Program-made: the position numbers and the translations under genes
Assembly (NCBI RefSeq): GCF_023703775.1
Contig: NZ_CP098514.1
Span: 248,001 to 312,000 of the forward strand
Source of the DNA: Haloplanus sp. GDY1
GTDB lineage: Archaea > Halobacteriota > Halobacteria > Halobacteriales > Haloferacaceae
Length of the DNA stretch: 64,000 nt
Direction: 5' to 3'
In this document: positions 7,784-16,416 of the stretch, piece by piece
How positions within the stretch are numbered: position 1 is the stretch's first letter
Layout: the number at the start of each line of letters is the position of its first letter
Notes under the pieces: model-generated
What the model was told of the DNA's origin: nothing
What the model saw: the letters and a program-made list of their open reading frames with translations, nothing else
Databases searched by the model: none

Positions 7784-9009
7784 TCGTCCAGGATCTTCTC
7801 GGCCAGCGTCGGCACGAACGTCCCGATGTCGGTCACCATGCCGATGGCCTGCGAACTCCCGCGGTCGAGCAACTGCGTCACCGTCGCCGGGTCGATGTCG
7901 ACACACACCACCTTCGTCGTCGAGGGGAGGCAGTTGCCCACGGCGACCGAGTGCAGGAGCGTCGAGAGCATCACCACCAGGTCCGCCTCGTGGGCCTGCT
8001 CCCGGATGGCGTTCTGTGCCTCGACGGCGTCGGTGATCGTGTCGGGGAGCGGGCCGTCGTCACGGATCGACCCGGCGAGGACGTAGGGCACGTCGTTCAC
8101 CACGCACTCGTACATCACGCCCTCGTCGACCAGTCCCTCCGCGACGGCCTCGGCGATACCGCCCGCGCGGATCACCTCGCTGATCGTGTAGATGTGGTGT
8201 TTGTGACCCTTGCGCGGGTGTTCCAGCGTCTCGATGTCCATCCCGAGCGACGTCCCGTACAGCGCGCGCTCGATGTCGTGGACGGCGAAGCCGTTGCCGG
8301 CGCTGAGCGCGTCGACGTAGCCCTCGCGGACGAGGCGGGCGAGGGCGTCGCCGGCCCCCGAGTGGATCACCGCCGGCCCCGCGACGACCAGCACCGTCCC
8401 CCCGCTTTCCGTCGTCTCGACGACGGCCCCCGCCACTCGTTCGATGAGCGACTCCGAGGGGCGCTCGCTGGAGACGCCCCCCTGCATGAACCCGAAGTGG
8501 CCGCCGCCGCTCCGGGGTCGATCCGGCGGGTCGACCCTGATGCCCGCCTCGCCGGTCACCACGAGGTCGCCCGCCTCGACGGCGTTCAGGACGGCCGTGT
8601 ACGCCCGCGGTTCCGCGGGGTCGACGACGACCGCACAGTCCATCTCGACGTTCTCGACGTCGAGCCACGCCCCCTCGTATCGCACCTGCGTCGGGTGGTT
8701 GGTCGTCGAGTAGAAGCCGGCGGGCACCACCCGGTCGGCGGGCGCGGCTTCGAGCGTCGCGTCGACCGGGTCGGTGAGGTTCGCCCCGTTCTGGTGGAGT
8801 TCGTGGAGGATCGACTGGAGGCGGTCGGGGTCCGCGGCCGACACCTGCAATCGACAGTACGACTCCTCGTCCTCGCGGCGGCCCACGTCGAACTGCTCCA
8901 CCTCGAACTCCCCGCCCATCTCCATCACGAGGGCGAAACACCGGCCCATCGTCCCCGAGTCGATGATGTGCCCCTCCAGTTCGACCGTCCGTGTGTGGGT
9001 CATTGTCAC
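7780..9009 (-). CDS. TIGR00300 family, nickel-pincer ornithine cyclodeaminase
   Basis: 409 residues. The N-terminal part (about 1-110, starting THTRTVELEGHIIDSG) is the LOR/SDH-type domain and the C-terminal part carries the conserved MSTLLHSVAVGN and VCVDIDPATVTQLLDRGS segments of the TIGR00300 family. A methanogen member was shown to convert ornithine to proline and ammonia, which is the likely role here. ATG at 9009 or 9003 can serve as start (MTMTH). Convergent with the Usp gene, upstream neighbour is an alpha/beta hydrolase 36 bp away on the same strand. Confidence 0.82.
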   Translation of the reverse strand: MTMTHTRTVELEGHIIDSGTMGRCFALVMEMGGEFEVEQFDVGRREDEESYCRLQVSAADPDRLQSILHELHQNGANLTDPVDATLEAAPADRVVPAGFYSTTNHPTQVRYEGAWLDVENVEMDCAVVVDPAEPRAYTAVLNAVEAGDLVVTGEAGIRVDPPDRPRSGGGHFGFMQGGVSSERPSESLIERVAGAVVETTESGGTVLVVAGPAVIHSGAGDALARLVREGYVDALSAGNGFAVHDIERALYGTSLGMDIETLEHPRKGHKHHIYTISEVIRAGGIAEAVAEGLVDEGVMYECVVNDVPYVLAGSIRDDGPLPDTITDAVEAQNAIREQAHEADLVVMLSTLLHSVAVGNCLPSTTKVVCVDIDPATVTQLLDRGSSQAIGMVTDIGTFVPTLAEKILDD

Positions 9010-9045
9010 CGACTACGCCCGTCCGGGGTATGGGCGTTGCGGGCG

Positions 9046-9954
9046 TCACGCCCCGACGGCGTCGTCGAGGAAGGCCAGTTGGTGGGCCACGGCCGTCTCG
9101 AAGGCGGCGCCGAGGGGGTCGACGTGGCCGACCGGCATCCGGAGGTAAGTCGAGCCGTCGATGCGGTCCGCGGCGGCCGCGACCGCCTCCGGCGGGGCGA
9201 CGTCGTCCGCGCCGGCCGCCAGCAGGAAGGTCGGACAGGTCACGTCGGCGGCGTCCTCGATCGGGCGATACCGGAACAGGGAGAGCAGGCTCCGCGCCGG
9301 CGTCTCGTTGTGCCAGTCGCTCGACGGCGGGACGAGGTCGAGGTACGCCTCGCCGGTCGGGTCCCGGGGGACGACGCCGAACTCGTCGCGGCCGCCGACG
9401 ACGGGGACCGACCGCGAGCGACCGAGCGGTGCCACGAGGCGGTCGCCGACGCCCGCGGCGACGGCCCGGGCGAGATAGCGCGACGACCGGGCGCGGGCGA
9501 ACGCCCGTCCGTCGACCAGCGGCGAGACGGCGACGGCCGCCGCGACCCGCCGGCGGTCGGCCGCCACGCGGATCACGTGTCCGCCGCCGAGGCCGAACCC
9601 CCACAGGACGACCGGGCGGCGCTCACCGCCGAGGGTTCGGACCCGGTCGACCGCCGCGCCCCAGTCGGCCACCTGCGCGGCCGGATCGACGAGGTTGCGC
9701 GGGCCGTCCGCCTCGCTCTCCCCGAAGCCACCGTGATCGAAGGCGAAGGCGGCGTAGCCGGCGCGGGCGAACCGCTCGGCGTACCGCGGGTAGCCGAAGG
9801 TGGCCGCCGCCGCGAACGTCGGTCCGAGAACGATCACCGGCGGGGTCGACGGCCGGTCCGGGCGGTAGAGCCGCCCCCGGCAGGTCCGCCCCTCGCTCTC
9901 GAATTCGAGGGCCGTCGTCGCGAACGCGAACCGATCGGTGGCCGTCGCCGACAT
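9046..9954 (-). CDS. Alpha/beta hydrolase fold protein lacking the nucleophile serine
   Basis: 302 residues. The fold is recognisable from FDHGGFGES (residues 72-80), the nucleophile elbow and a late Asp (AAGADDVAPPEA) and His (MPVGHVDPL). At the elbow, where the family has G-x-S-x-G, the sequence is G119-F-G121-L-G: glycine replaces the catalytic serine. The bases coding this stretch read cleanly and in frame. It may therefore be a non-hydrolytic or binding version. It sits directly upstream of the TIGR00300 gene and 1 bp downstream of a small conserved gene on the same strand. Confidence 0.78.
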   Translation of the reverse strand: MSATATDRFAFATTALEFESEGRTCRGRLYRPDRPSTPPVIVLGPTFAAAATFGYPRYAERFARAGYAAFAFDHGGFGESEADGPRNLVDPAAQVADWGAAVDRVRTLGGERRPVVLWGFGLGGGHVIRVAADRRRVAAAVAVSPLVDGRAFARARSSRYLARAVAAGVGDRLVAPLGRSRSVPVVGGRDEFGVVPRDPTGEAYLDLVPPSSDWHNETPARSLLSLFRYRPIEDAADVTCPTFLLAAGADDVAPPEAVAAAADRIDGSTYLRMPVGHVDPLGAAFETAVAHQLAFLDDAVGA

Positions 9955-9955
9955 C

Positions 9956-10297
9956 TCAGTCGACGTCCTCGTCGAGCGTCTCGAGGACGTGCGTCGAGAA
10001 CTCGGTCTCCGAGAGACGATACTCGAGCAGTCCCTCGAACCACTCCGCTTTCGCGTACCACGTGTTCATCGCCTCGTCCTCGAACCGGAGGACCGTCGCC
10101 TCGACCCGTTTCGGCTCCCACTCGTCCTCCCGCGCCAGGTCGAGAAAGCCGTTCAACACCTTCCCCATCTCCATGTGGTTGACCTCCTCGCCCGGATAGG
10201 CGGTGATGTACGACAGGTCCACCGGATCGACCGTCTCGATGTCGTGGACGTCGACCCCGACGTTCCGCAGTTCCTCCTCCAGTTCGGATTCGTCCAT
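9956..10297 (-). CDS. Conserved haloarchaeal hypothetical protein, 113 aa
   Basis: Very acidic small protein beginning MDESELEEELRNVGVDVHDI and rich in Trp/Phe in its second half (AKAEWFEGLLEYRLSE). No family recognised with certainty, but codon usage, acidity and a clean start favour a true gene. The start is ATG 10297; only 1 bp separates its stop from the next start downstream, so it is probably co-transcribed with the hydrolase. Cytoplasmic, no membrane helix or signal peptide. Confidence 0.68.
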   Translation of the reverse strand: MDESELEEELRNVGVDVHDIETVDPVDLSYITAYPGEEVNHMEMGKVLNGFLDLAREDEWEPKRVEATVLRFEDEAMNTWYAKAEWFEGLLEYRLSETEFSTHVLETLDEDVD

Positions 10298-10388
10298 GGT
10301 CGTCTCTCGCACTCGGCGGTCAAAACCCTTGCCGGATCCGGGGCGGACGCGTCGCTCGCGGGTCGAAAAACGGAGACGTGACGATCGG

Positions 10389-10592
10389 TCAGTTCGCGCC
10401 GGGCTTCGGGCCGAGGCCGCCACCGTCGATCAGCGGGATCTTCGTCGCCGGTTCGGGCCCGCGCGTCGGTTCCGGCCGGTCGCGCCGGCCGTCGGTCGTC
10501 GGACCCGATCCGGACCGCGGCTGGAGCGGGATGACGGGGTCGATGGTGATGGTCGAGCGGTTCTTCCGTGTCGTGCGTCGGGACGTGCTCAT
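10389..10592 (-). CDS. Small Pro/Arg-rich protein, 67 aa
   Basis: Frame begins MSTSRRTTRKNRSTI and continues with ITIDPVIPL and KIPLIDGGGLGP. No domain recognised. Longer starts exist upstream in the same frame, yet the N-terminus MSTS looks natural. A TATA-like TTTATTAT lies about 115 bp upstream, which would give a leader of about 90 nt containing a long-range inverted repeat (CGTATGCTG / CAGCATACG). I see the frame and the promoter-like element; that it is translated is inference. Confidence 0.4.
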   Translation of the reverse strand: MSTSRRTTRKNRSTITIDPVIPLQPRSGSGPTTDGRRDRPEPTRGPEPATKIPLIDGGGLGPKPGAN

Positions 10593-10607
10593 TGGGTGTG
10601 TCGTATG

Positions 10608-10660
10608 CTGGGTCGGTTGCCGGGCGTCACTGCTTCGCGGGGCCGAAATCAGCATACGAG
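10608..10660. other. Inverted repeat in putative leader of the 67-aa gene
   Basis: Nine-base arms CGTATGCTG (10608-10616) and CAGCATACG (10652-10660) match perfectly around a 35-base spacer. It lies in the segment 10593-10747, which has no larger gene. It could fold in the leader transcript or be a binding site. Confidence 0.45.
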
Positions 10661-10747
10661 TACGACGCGTTGCATCGTGAATCCACCATAGCAGCCATCG
10701 ATAATAAATCTTCATGATCGTTACTGGGAAACGACCGCGTCACACGG

Positions 10748-11977
10748 TTACGAATCACACGCGGGAGCCGCTCCGCTCGACCGGAGGTAGGCGTCGAGTC
10801 GGCGGGCGATCCGTCGCGCGAACGCCGGATCGTTGACGTCCGTCGCCATCTCGATTCGCTCCACGTCGTCGTCGATGCCGTCCCGGAGCGCGTCGAACAG
10901 GGCCGCGTCCGCCTCGGGGTCGTGGAAGGGTCCGCCCTCGACGGCGAGTTCCGAGGTGCCTCCGAGCGGCAGGGCGAGCGCCGTCGGTCCGGTCGCGTCG
11001 CCGAGTTTCGCGGCGATGTCGGCGCCGACCGCCGCGGCCTCGTCCGCCGCCGTGCGCACCAGCGTCACCTGTGGGTTGTGGGCCACCCGCCGGCGGTCGT
11101 CGAGGGACGCGGGCACCGACTCCGGCGGGCCGAAGTTGATCACGTCGGTCGCGCCGGGGACGACGACCTGCGGGATCCCCCGCCGTCCCGCGGCCCGGAG
11201 GCGGTCCGGTCCCGCCGAGAGGACGCCACCTGCCAGTTCGTCGGTCAGTTCGGTCGTCGTCACGTCGAGGACGCCGTCGACGACGCCGTCGGCGATCAGC
11301 TCCTCCATCGCCCGACCGCCCGTTCCGGTGGCGTGGAAGACGAGCGTCTCGTATCCGCGGTCGTCGAGGTACTCCCGCGCCGTCCGGACGCAGGGCGTGG
11401 TGACGCCGAACATCGTGATCGCGACGGTCGGACGGTCGGTCTCGACGCTCGCGTCCGTCCCCGTCATCCCGACGACGGCCCGTGCCCCGTTCTCGACGAC
11501 GGTCCGCGAGATCGGGTCGAGTCCCTCGATGTCGACCACGGAGTGCAGCATCGCCACGTCACGGGTGCCGACGTACGGCGCCACGTTCCCCGAGGCCATC
11601 GTCGAGACGATCAGTTTCGGGACCCCGACCGGCAGGGCCCGCATCGCCCGCGACGCCACCGAGGTGTTTCCCGACCCGCCGAGGCCGAACACCGCATCGA
11701 GGCGCCCCTCGGCGTGCAGGCGAGTGACGATTCGGGCCGCGCCCCGCCCCATCGCCGCCATCGCGTCGCTCCGGTCGCGAGCCGTCCGGAGCGCGTCGAG
11801 CGAGGCGTCGCCCGCCGCCGCCACCGTCGCGGCCGTCGTATCGGGCTCGACCCCCGGGTCACCAAGGACGCCCGCGTCGACGACGTGGGTCTCGGCCCCG
11901 GCCCGCTCCATCACCTCTCGGGCGAACCCGAGCGGCTCCTCTTTCGTGTCCAGCGTGCCGACGATGACGATGCTCAT
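10748..11977 (-). CDS. Tm-1-like ATP-binding domain protein (UPF0261)
   Basis: 409 residues. The N-terminus MSIVIVGTLDTKEEPLGF is the signature of the Tm-1/UPF0261 family, whose founding plant member blocks tobamovirus replication; the prokaryotic role is unknown. Conserved segments GLGGSGNTSVASRAMRALP and the second Rossmann-like half (VFHATGTGGRAMEELI) are present, and length matches the family. Start placed at ATG 11977 because the family begins here, although the frame is open further upstream. Divergent from the LOV kinase gene, with 137 bp between them for both promoters. Confidence 0.82.
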   Translation of the reverse strand: MSIVIVGTLDTKEEPLGFAREVMERAGAETHVVDAGVLGDPGVEPDTTAATVAAAGDASLDALRTARDRSDAMAAMGRGAARIVTRLHAEGRLDAVFGLGGSGNTSVASRAMRALPVGVPKLIVSTMASGNVAPYVGTRDVAMLHSVVDIEGLDPISRTVVENGARAVVGMTGTDASVETDRPTVAITMFGVTTPCVRTAREYLDDRGYETLVFHATGTGGRAMEELIADGVVDGVLDVTTTELTDELAGGVLSAGPDRLRAAGRRGIPQVVVPGATDVINFGPPESVPASLDDRRRVAHNPQVTLVRTAADEAAAVGADIAAKLGDATGPTALALPLGGTSELAVEGGPFHDPEADAALFDALRDGIDDDVERIEMATDVNDPAFARRIARRLDAYLRSSGAAPACDS

Positions 11978-12114
11978 GCGTGTTCGTCCCTCCCGCGGGT
12001 CGGTCACACCAACGGCCCCCCGAGGAAAAAGTCAGTGGCCTCGGACGCCGCGAGTCTCAGACGCGAGGTTCGGGGGCCAAGGCTTATCAAACGACTCGAA
12101 CCAGTGTAGGACGA

Positions 12115-13875
12115 ATGGACGGGAGCGACTCCGTGTCGGCGGGCGATGGCGTGAGCGACGCGGTCAAGCGGCGAGCACTCGCCGCCGCCCCGCTCGGCGT
12201 CGTCGTCACCGATCCGACGGCCGCGGACAATCCCATCGTCTACGCCAACGAGGCGTTCTATCGCCTCACCGGCTACGATCCCGAGGCGGTTCTCGGGAGC
12301 AACTGTCGGTTCCTCCAGGGTCCCGAGACGGACCCGGAGCGCGTCGCCGAACTCCGGGCGGGGATCGAGGCCGCGGAGCCCGTCTCGACGGTGCTTCGCA
12401 ACTACCGTCGCGACGGCACTCCCTTCTGGAACCACGTCGAGGTCACGCCCATCACCGACGACGACGGGACGGTCACGCACTTCGTCGGCTTCCAGCACGA
12501 CGTGACCGAACTGAAGGAGCGCGAGCGCGAACTCGCGGCGCGCCAGCGTCGCTTCGAGACGCTCCACGACGCCAGCCGGGAGCTGATGAACGCCGACTCG
12601 TCGACCGAGGTGGCTCGGATCGCGACCGACGCCGCGAAACACACGCTCGGCTACCCGATCACCACCCTGCGCTTCGCGGACGAGGCCGACGGAATCCTGC
12701 GGACGGCCGTGGCGACCGAGGAGTCGATCGCCGAGGCCGGCGAGCGACCCAACTACCGGATCGACGGCGACACGCCCGCGGCACGGGTGTACCGGACGGG
12801 CGAGCCCCTGATCTACGACGAACTCGACGAGACGGACGACGGGTACGACCGCGGCGACCTCCGGACCGGGATGTACATTCCCGTCGGCGACTACGGGGTC
12901 ATGAGCATCGGCGACACCGACCCGGCCGCCTTCGACGACACCGACCTGGAGATCGCGGGCGTCCTCGCGAAACTCGTCGCCGGCGCGGTGTCGCGACTGG
13001 AATCCGAGCGGGCGATCCAGCGCCGAAACGAGCGCCTGGAGCGGTTCGCGAACATCGTCGCTCACGACCTCCGCAACCCGCTCGGCATCGCCCGCGGCCG
13101 CCTGGAACTGGCGCGGGAGACGCGGGACAGTGACGACCTCGACGCGGTCGCCCGCGCCCACGACCGGATGGCCGCGCTGATCGACGACCTCCTCACGCTC
13201 GCCCGCGAGGGTGGGACGGTGACCGACGAGGACGCCGAGGCGCTCGATCTGGCGCGGATCGCCCGAGATTGCTGGCAGCACGTCGAGACGCTCGACGCCG
13301 ACCTGCGAGTCGTGGGCACTCGCACCGTCCTGGCCGACGAGGGTCGGCTGCGCCGACTGCTGGAGAATCTGTTTCGGAATAGTGTCGAGCACGGCTCGAC
13401 TGACAGCCGGCCGGCGGCCGGCGATAGCGTGGAACACGGTTCCACGAACAGTCGGTCGGAGACCGACGATAGTGTCGAGCACGGCTCGACTGACAGCCGG
13501 CCGGCGGCCGGCGATAGCGTGGAACACGGTTCCACGAACAGTCGGTCGGAGACCGACGACGGCGTGACGGTCACCGTCGGCGTCCTCGGCGACTTCGCTC
13601 GGGGGGCGACGGCCGCCGCCGACGGGGAGTCCCGGAGCGGCTTCTACGTCGCGGACGACGGCGTCGGCATCCCCGCGGAGCGACGCGATCAGGTGTTCGA
13701 CGACGGCTACTCGACGCTTCCCTCGGGAACTGGCTTTGGCCTCTCGATCGTTCGGGAGATCGCGGACGCCCACGGCTGGAGCGTCGAGATCGTCGACAGT
13801 CCCGACGGCGGCGCACGCTTCGAGTTCCGGGGCGTCGAGGGGGCTCGCCAGGGACCGAACGCGACCGAATCCTGA
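12115..13875 (+). CDS. LOV-GAF sensor histidine kinase (putative blue-light receptor)
   Basis: 586 residues. A PAS domain of LOV type occupies about 18-132: GSNCRFLQG with the photo-adduct Cys64, Asn96 (NYRRDG), Asn106 (FWN) and Gln127 (GFQHDV), the residues that hold flavin. A GAF-like domain follows (about 145-295), then the H-box with His317 (VAHDLRNPL), N-box (LLENLFRN), and ATP-lid (DDGVGIP, GTGFGLSIV). Between N-box and ATP-lid sits a 60-residue insertion of four 15-residue repeats (423-482). No membrane segment, so soluble. Start ATG 12115 follows a TATA-like CTTATC about 28 bp upstream. It probably phosphorylates a response regulator elsewhere. Confidence 0.85.
   Translation: MDGSDSVSAGDGVSDAVKRRALAAAPLGVVVTDPTAADNPIVYANEAFYRLTGYDPEAVLGSNCRFLQGPETDPERVAELRAGIEAAEPVSTVLRNYRRDGTPFWNHVEVTPITDDDGTVTHFVGFQHDVTELKERERELAARQRRFETLHDASRELMNADSSTEVARIATDAAKHTLGYPITTLRFADEADGILRTAVATEESIAEAGERPNYRIDGDTPAARVYRTGEPLIYDELDETDDGYDRGDLRTGMYIPVGDYGVMSIGDTDPAAFDDTDLEIAGVLAKLVAGAVSRLESERAIQRRNERLERFANIVAHDLRNPLGIARGRLELARETRDSDDLDAVARAHDRMAALIDDLLTLAREGGTVTDEDAEALDLARIARDCWQHVETLDADLRVVGTRTVLADEGRLRRLLENLFRNSVEHGSTDSRPAAGDSVEHGSTNSRSETDDSVEHGSTDSRPAAGDSVEHGSTNSRSETDDGVTVTVGVLGDFARGATAAADGESRSGFYVADDGVGIPAERRDQVFDDGYSTLPSGTGFGLSIVREIADAHGWSVEIVDSPDGGARFEFRGVEGARQGPNATES
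13381..13560 (+). repeat. Two 90-bp coding repeats made of eight short palindromes
   Basis: The unit 13381-13470 recurs at 13471-13560 with only the last base changed. Each 90-bp unit has two related 45-bp halves, coding SVEHGSTDSRPAAGD and SVEHGSTNSRSETDD. Each half holds two perfect 7-bp-arm, 3-base-loop palindromes, for example GTCGAGC-ACG-GCTCGAC at 13384-13400 and GCCGGCC-GGC-GGCCGGC at 13406-13422. Changes between halves occur in both arms at once, so pairing is retained. It lies inside the kinase ATP-binding domain. Confidence 0.95.
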
Positions 13876-13928
13876 CCCCGGGCCTTCGACATCTTGAAAC
13901 CCGTCGCCCGCCTCGATTCCTCGCAGAC

Positions 13929-15884
13929 GTGTCCGTCCCCGCCCCAACCCCCGCGGGATCCGTCCCCGCCGGTCCGCTCGCCGTGGTCACGGACGCCGGT
14001 ACCCTGACGACCGATACCCTCGTCGTGTTCGGCATCGTCGTCCTCGCGCTCGTCCTGTTCGTGACGGAACTGCTCCCGGTCGACGTGACGGCCGTCCTCG
14101 TGATGGTCGTCCTGATGGTGCTGGGGGACGACGGCGTCGTCAACTTCACTCACATCTCGACCGCGGAGGGGGTTTCGGGCTTCTCGAACCCCGCGACCAT
14201 CACCGTCCTCGCGATGCTCATCCTCAGTTCGGGGATCAGCCGGACGGGGCTCGTGCAGATCCTCGGCCGGAAGATGGCCGCCTTCGCGGGTCAGGACCGG
14301 GACCGGCAGTTACTCGCGACCATCGGCGTCGCCGGTCCCGTCTCTGGATTCATCAACAACACTCCCGTCGTCGCCATCCTCGTCCCCGTCATCACGGACC
14401 TCGCCCACGCGGGCAAGACCTCCCCCTCGAAACTCCTCCTCCCGCTCTCCTATGCCTCCATGTTCGGGGGCATGCTCACCCTCATCGGAACCTCGACGAA
14501 CATCCTCGCCAGCGACGTCTCCGCCCGTCTCCTCGGACGTCCGTTCGGCATGTTCGAGTTCACCAAACTCGGCGTCGTCGTCCTCGTCGTCGGCAGCCTC
14601 TACCTGCTGACCGTCGGTCACCGCCTCCTCCCCGAGCGCGTCCCCGTCGAGGAGGACTACGTACAGGAGTACGCCATCGAGGAGTACCTGACCGAAATCG
14701 CGATCGGCGAGGCGTCGCCGCTCGTCGGCAAGACCGTCGACACCGCCCTCGACGGCGTCGAGTTCGACGCCGACATCCTCCAGGTCGTCCGCGAGGGCGA
14801 GGAGTTCGTCGAACCTCACGGCAGGGTGCGGATTCGTGCGGGCGACCTGCTTCGCCTCCGCGCCGACCGGGCGACCGTCCAGCAGTTGCTCGACCGCGAG
14901 ACGGTCACCCTCACCGGCGACCCACCCCGGACCGAGGCGGAACTCGACCCCGAGGAGGCGGTCCAGACGCTCGTCGAAGTCGTCATCCCCCGGGGGTCGC
15001 CGCTCGCCGGCGAGTCGCTCGCGAGTTCGACGTTCCGGCAGCGCTACGACGCCAACGTCCTCGCCTTCCGCAGTCGCGGCGAGACGATCCGCGACCACAT
15101 GGACCGCCGACGCATCCGCGTCGGGGACACCCTCCTCGTCCAGGCGGCGCCGGACAGCGTCGACCGCCTCGCGAGCACCGACGATTTCATCGTCGCCCAC
15201 GAACCCGACCACCCCGACTACCGCACGGATCGGATCCCACACGCCGCCGCCATCATGGCCGGCGTCGTCGGCCTCGCGGCCGTCCCCTGGGGGACGGTCG
15301 GTGGCGCCCTCGCCCGCCTGACCGGCGTCGACGCGTTCGCGGCGCTCGCCGCGCTCTCGATGCCCATCCTCGTGACCGCCCTCGCCGGCGTCGTCGCGAT
15401 GGTCGGAGCCGGCGTGCTCAAGCCGACCGAGATGTACGACGCCGTCGAGTGGGACGTGATCTTCCTGCTCGCCGGCATCATCCCCCTCGGCATCGCGCTC
15501 GAACAGACCGGCGGCGCCGACTTCCTCGGCGGCCTCGTCGCCGCGACGGGGGCCTTCCTCCCCGTCGTCGGCGTCCTCTGGGTCTTCTACATGGCGACGG
15601 GGCTGCTCACCGGCGTCATCTCCAACAACGCGAGCGTCGTGTTGATGCTTCCCGTCGCCGTCGAGGCGGCCAACGGCGTCGACGCCAGCCCCTTCGCGTT
15701 CGTCCTCGCGGTGACCTTCGCGGCGTCGACGGCGTTCCTCACGCCCGTCGGCTACCAGACCAACCTCTTCGTCTACGGGCCGGGCGGCTACCGGTTCTCC
15801 GACTACATCCGCGTCGGGGCGCCGCTCCAGCTTCTCCTCTCGGTCGTCACCGTCGTCGGTATCGCCCTCTTCTGGGGGGTCTGA
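13929..15884 (+). CDS. SLC13-family permease with TrkA-C domains
   Basis: 651 residues. Membrane helices fill residues 28-240, with the family motif NNTPVVAILVPV and the hairpin SYASMFGGMLTLIGTSTN. Two TrkA-C regulatory domains follow (about 250-330 and 335-420), then a second membrane half with ISNNASVVLMLPVAVEAA. This is the divalent anion:sodium symporter layout; substrates in relatives include sulfate and dicarboxylates, and the specificity here is open. Translation appears to start at GTG 13929, 53 bp after the kinase stop. Cytoplasmic membrane. Confidence 0.82.
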   Translation: MSVPAPTPAGSVPAGPLAVVTDAGTLTTDTLVVFGIVVLALVLFVTELLPVDVTAVLVMVVLMVLGDDGVVNFTHISTAEGVSGFSNPATITVLAMLILSSGISRTGLVQILGRKMAAFAGQDRDRQLLATIGVAGPVSGFINNTPVVAILVPVITDLAHAGKTSPSKLLLPLSYASMFGGMLTLIGTSTNILASDVSARLLGRPFGMFEFTKLGVVVLVVGSLYLLTVGHRLLPERVPVEEDYVQEYAIEEYLTEIAIGEASPLVGKTVDTALDGVEFDADILQVVREGEEFVEPHGRVRIRAGDLLRLRADRATVQQLLDRETVTLTGDPPRTEAELDPEEAVQTLVEVVIPRGSPLAGESLASSTFRQRYDANVLAFRSRGETIRDHMDRRRIRVGDTLLVQAAPDSVDRLASTDDFIVAHEPDHPDYRTDRIPHAAAIMAGVVGLAAVPWGTVGGALARLTGVDAFAALAALSMPILVTALAGVVAMVGAGVLKPTEMYDAVEWDVIFLLAGIIPLGIALEQTGGADFLGGLVAATGAFLPVVGVLWVFYMATGLLTGVISNNASVVLMLPVAVEAANGVDASPFAFVLAVTFAASTAFLTPVGYQTNLFVYGPGGYRFSDYIRVGAPLQLLLSVVTVVGIALFWGV

Positions 15885-15924
15885 CGGCCCCGGACTTTTG
15901 CTCGCCCGCCGCGTACGGCCCGGT

Positions 15925-16416
15925 ATGGAGTTCACCGTCGTCCAGGGCGACATCGCCGCACAGTCCGCCGACGCGCTGGTGAACGCCGCCGGCACCAGCC
16001 TCCGCATGGGCAGCGGCGTCGCCGGCGCGCTCCGTCGGGGGGCGAACGGTCCGATCAACGAGGACGCCGTCTCGAAGGGACCGATAGACCTCGGCGCCGT
16101 CGCCGTCACCGACGCCTACGACCTCGACGCCGATCACGTGATCCACGCGGCCGCGATGCCCCACTACGGCGACGGGCGGGCAACCGTCGAGAGCATCCGC
16201 GAGGCGACGCGGAACGCGCTGGAGCGGGCGGACGAACTCGGCTGTGAGTCGCTGGTCGTCCCCGTCCTCGGGACGGGCGCCGCCGGCTTCGACTTCGAGC
16301 GGGGAGCCGAACTCGTCTGCGGGGTGATCCGCGACTACGAGCCGACGACGCTCGACGACGTGCGGGTGATCGCCTACTCCGAAGACGACTACGGGACGCT
16401 CGAACGGATCGCCTAG
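15925..16416 (+). CDS. Macro domain (ADP-ribose binding) protein
   Basis: 163 residues, a stand-alone macro domain. VVQGDIAAQSADALVNAAGTSL (read as two overlapping pieces) is the ADP-ribose pocket start, GSGVAGAL the loop around the ribose, and VPVLGTGAAGFDFE the phosphate loop. Members bind ADP-ribose or remove it from proteins and nucleic acids. Start ATG 15925 rather than the upstream ATG at 15898, because the family begins MEFTVVQGD. Convergent with the MBL hydrolase, overlapping by 4 bp. Confidence 0.88.
   Translation: MEFTVVQGDIAAQSADALVNAAGTSLRMGSGVAGALRRGANGPINEDAVSKGPIDLGAVAVTDAYDLDADHVIHAAAMPHYGDGRATVESIREATRNALERADELGCESLVVPVLGTGAAGFDFERGAELVCGVIRDYEPTTLDDVRVIAYSEDDYGTLERIA

Noticed and set aside
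13381-13560. CRISPR-like array
   Set aside because: Copies are contiguous, in frame and without unique spacers; they code part of the kinase.
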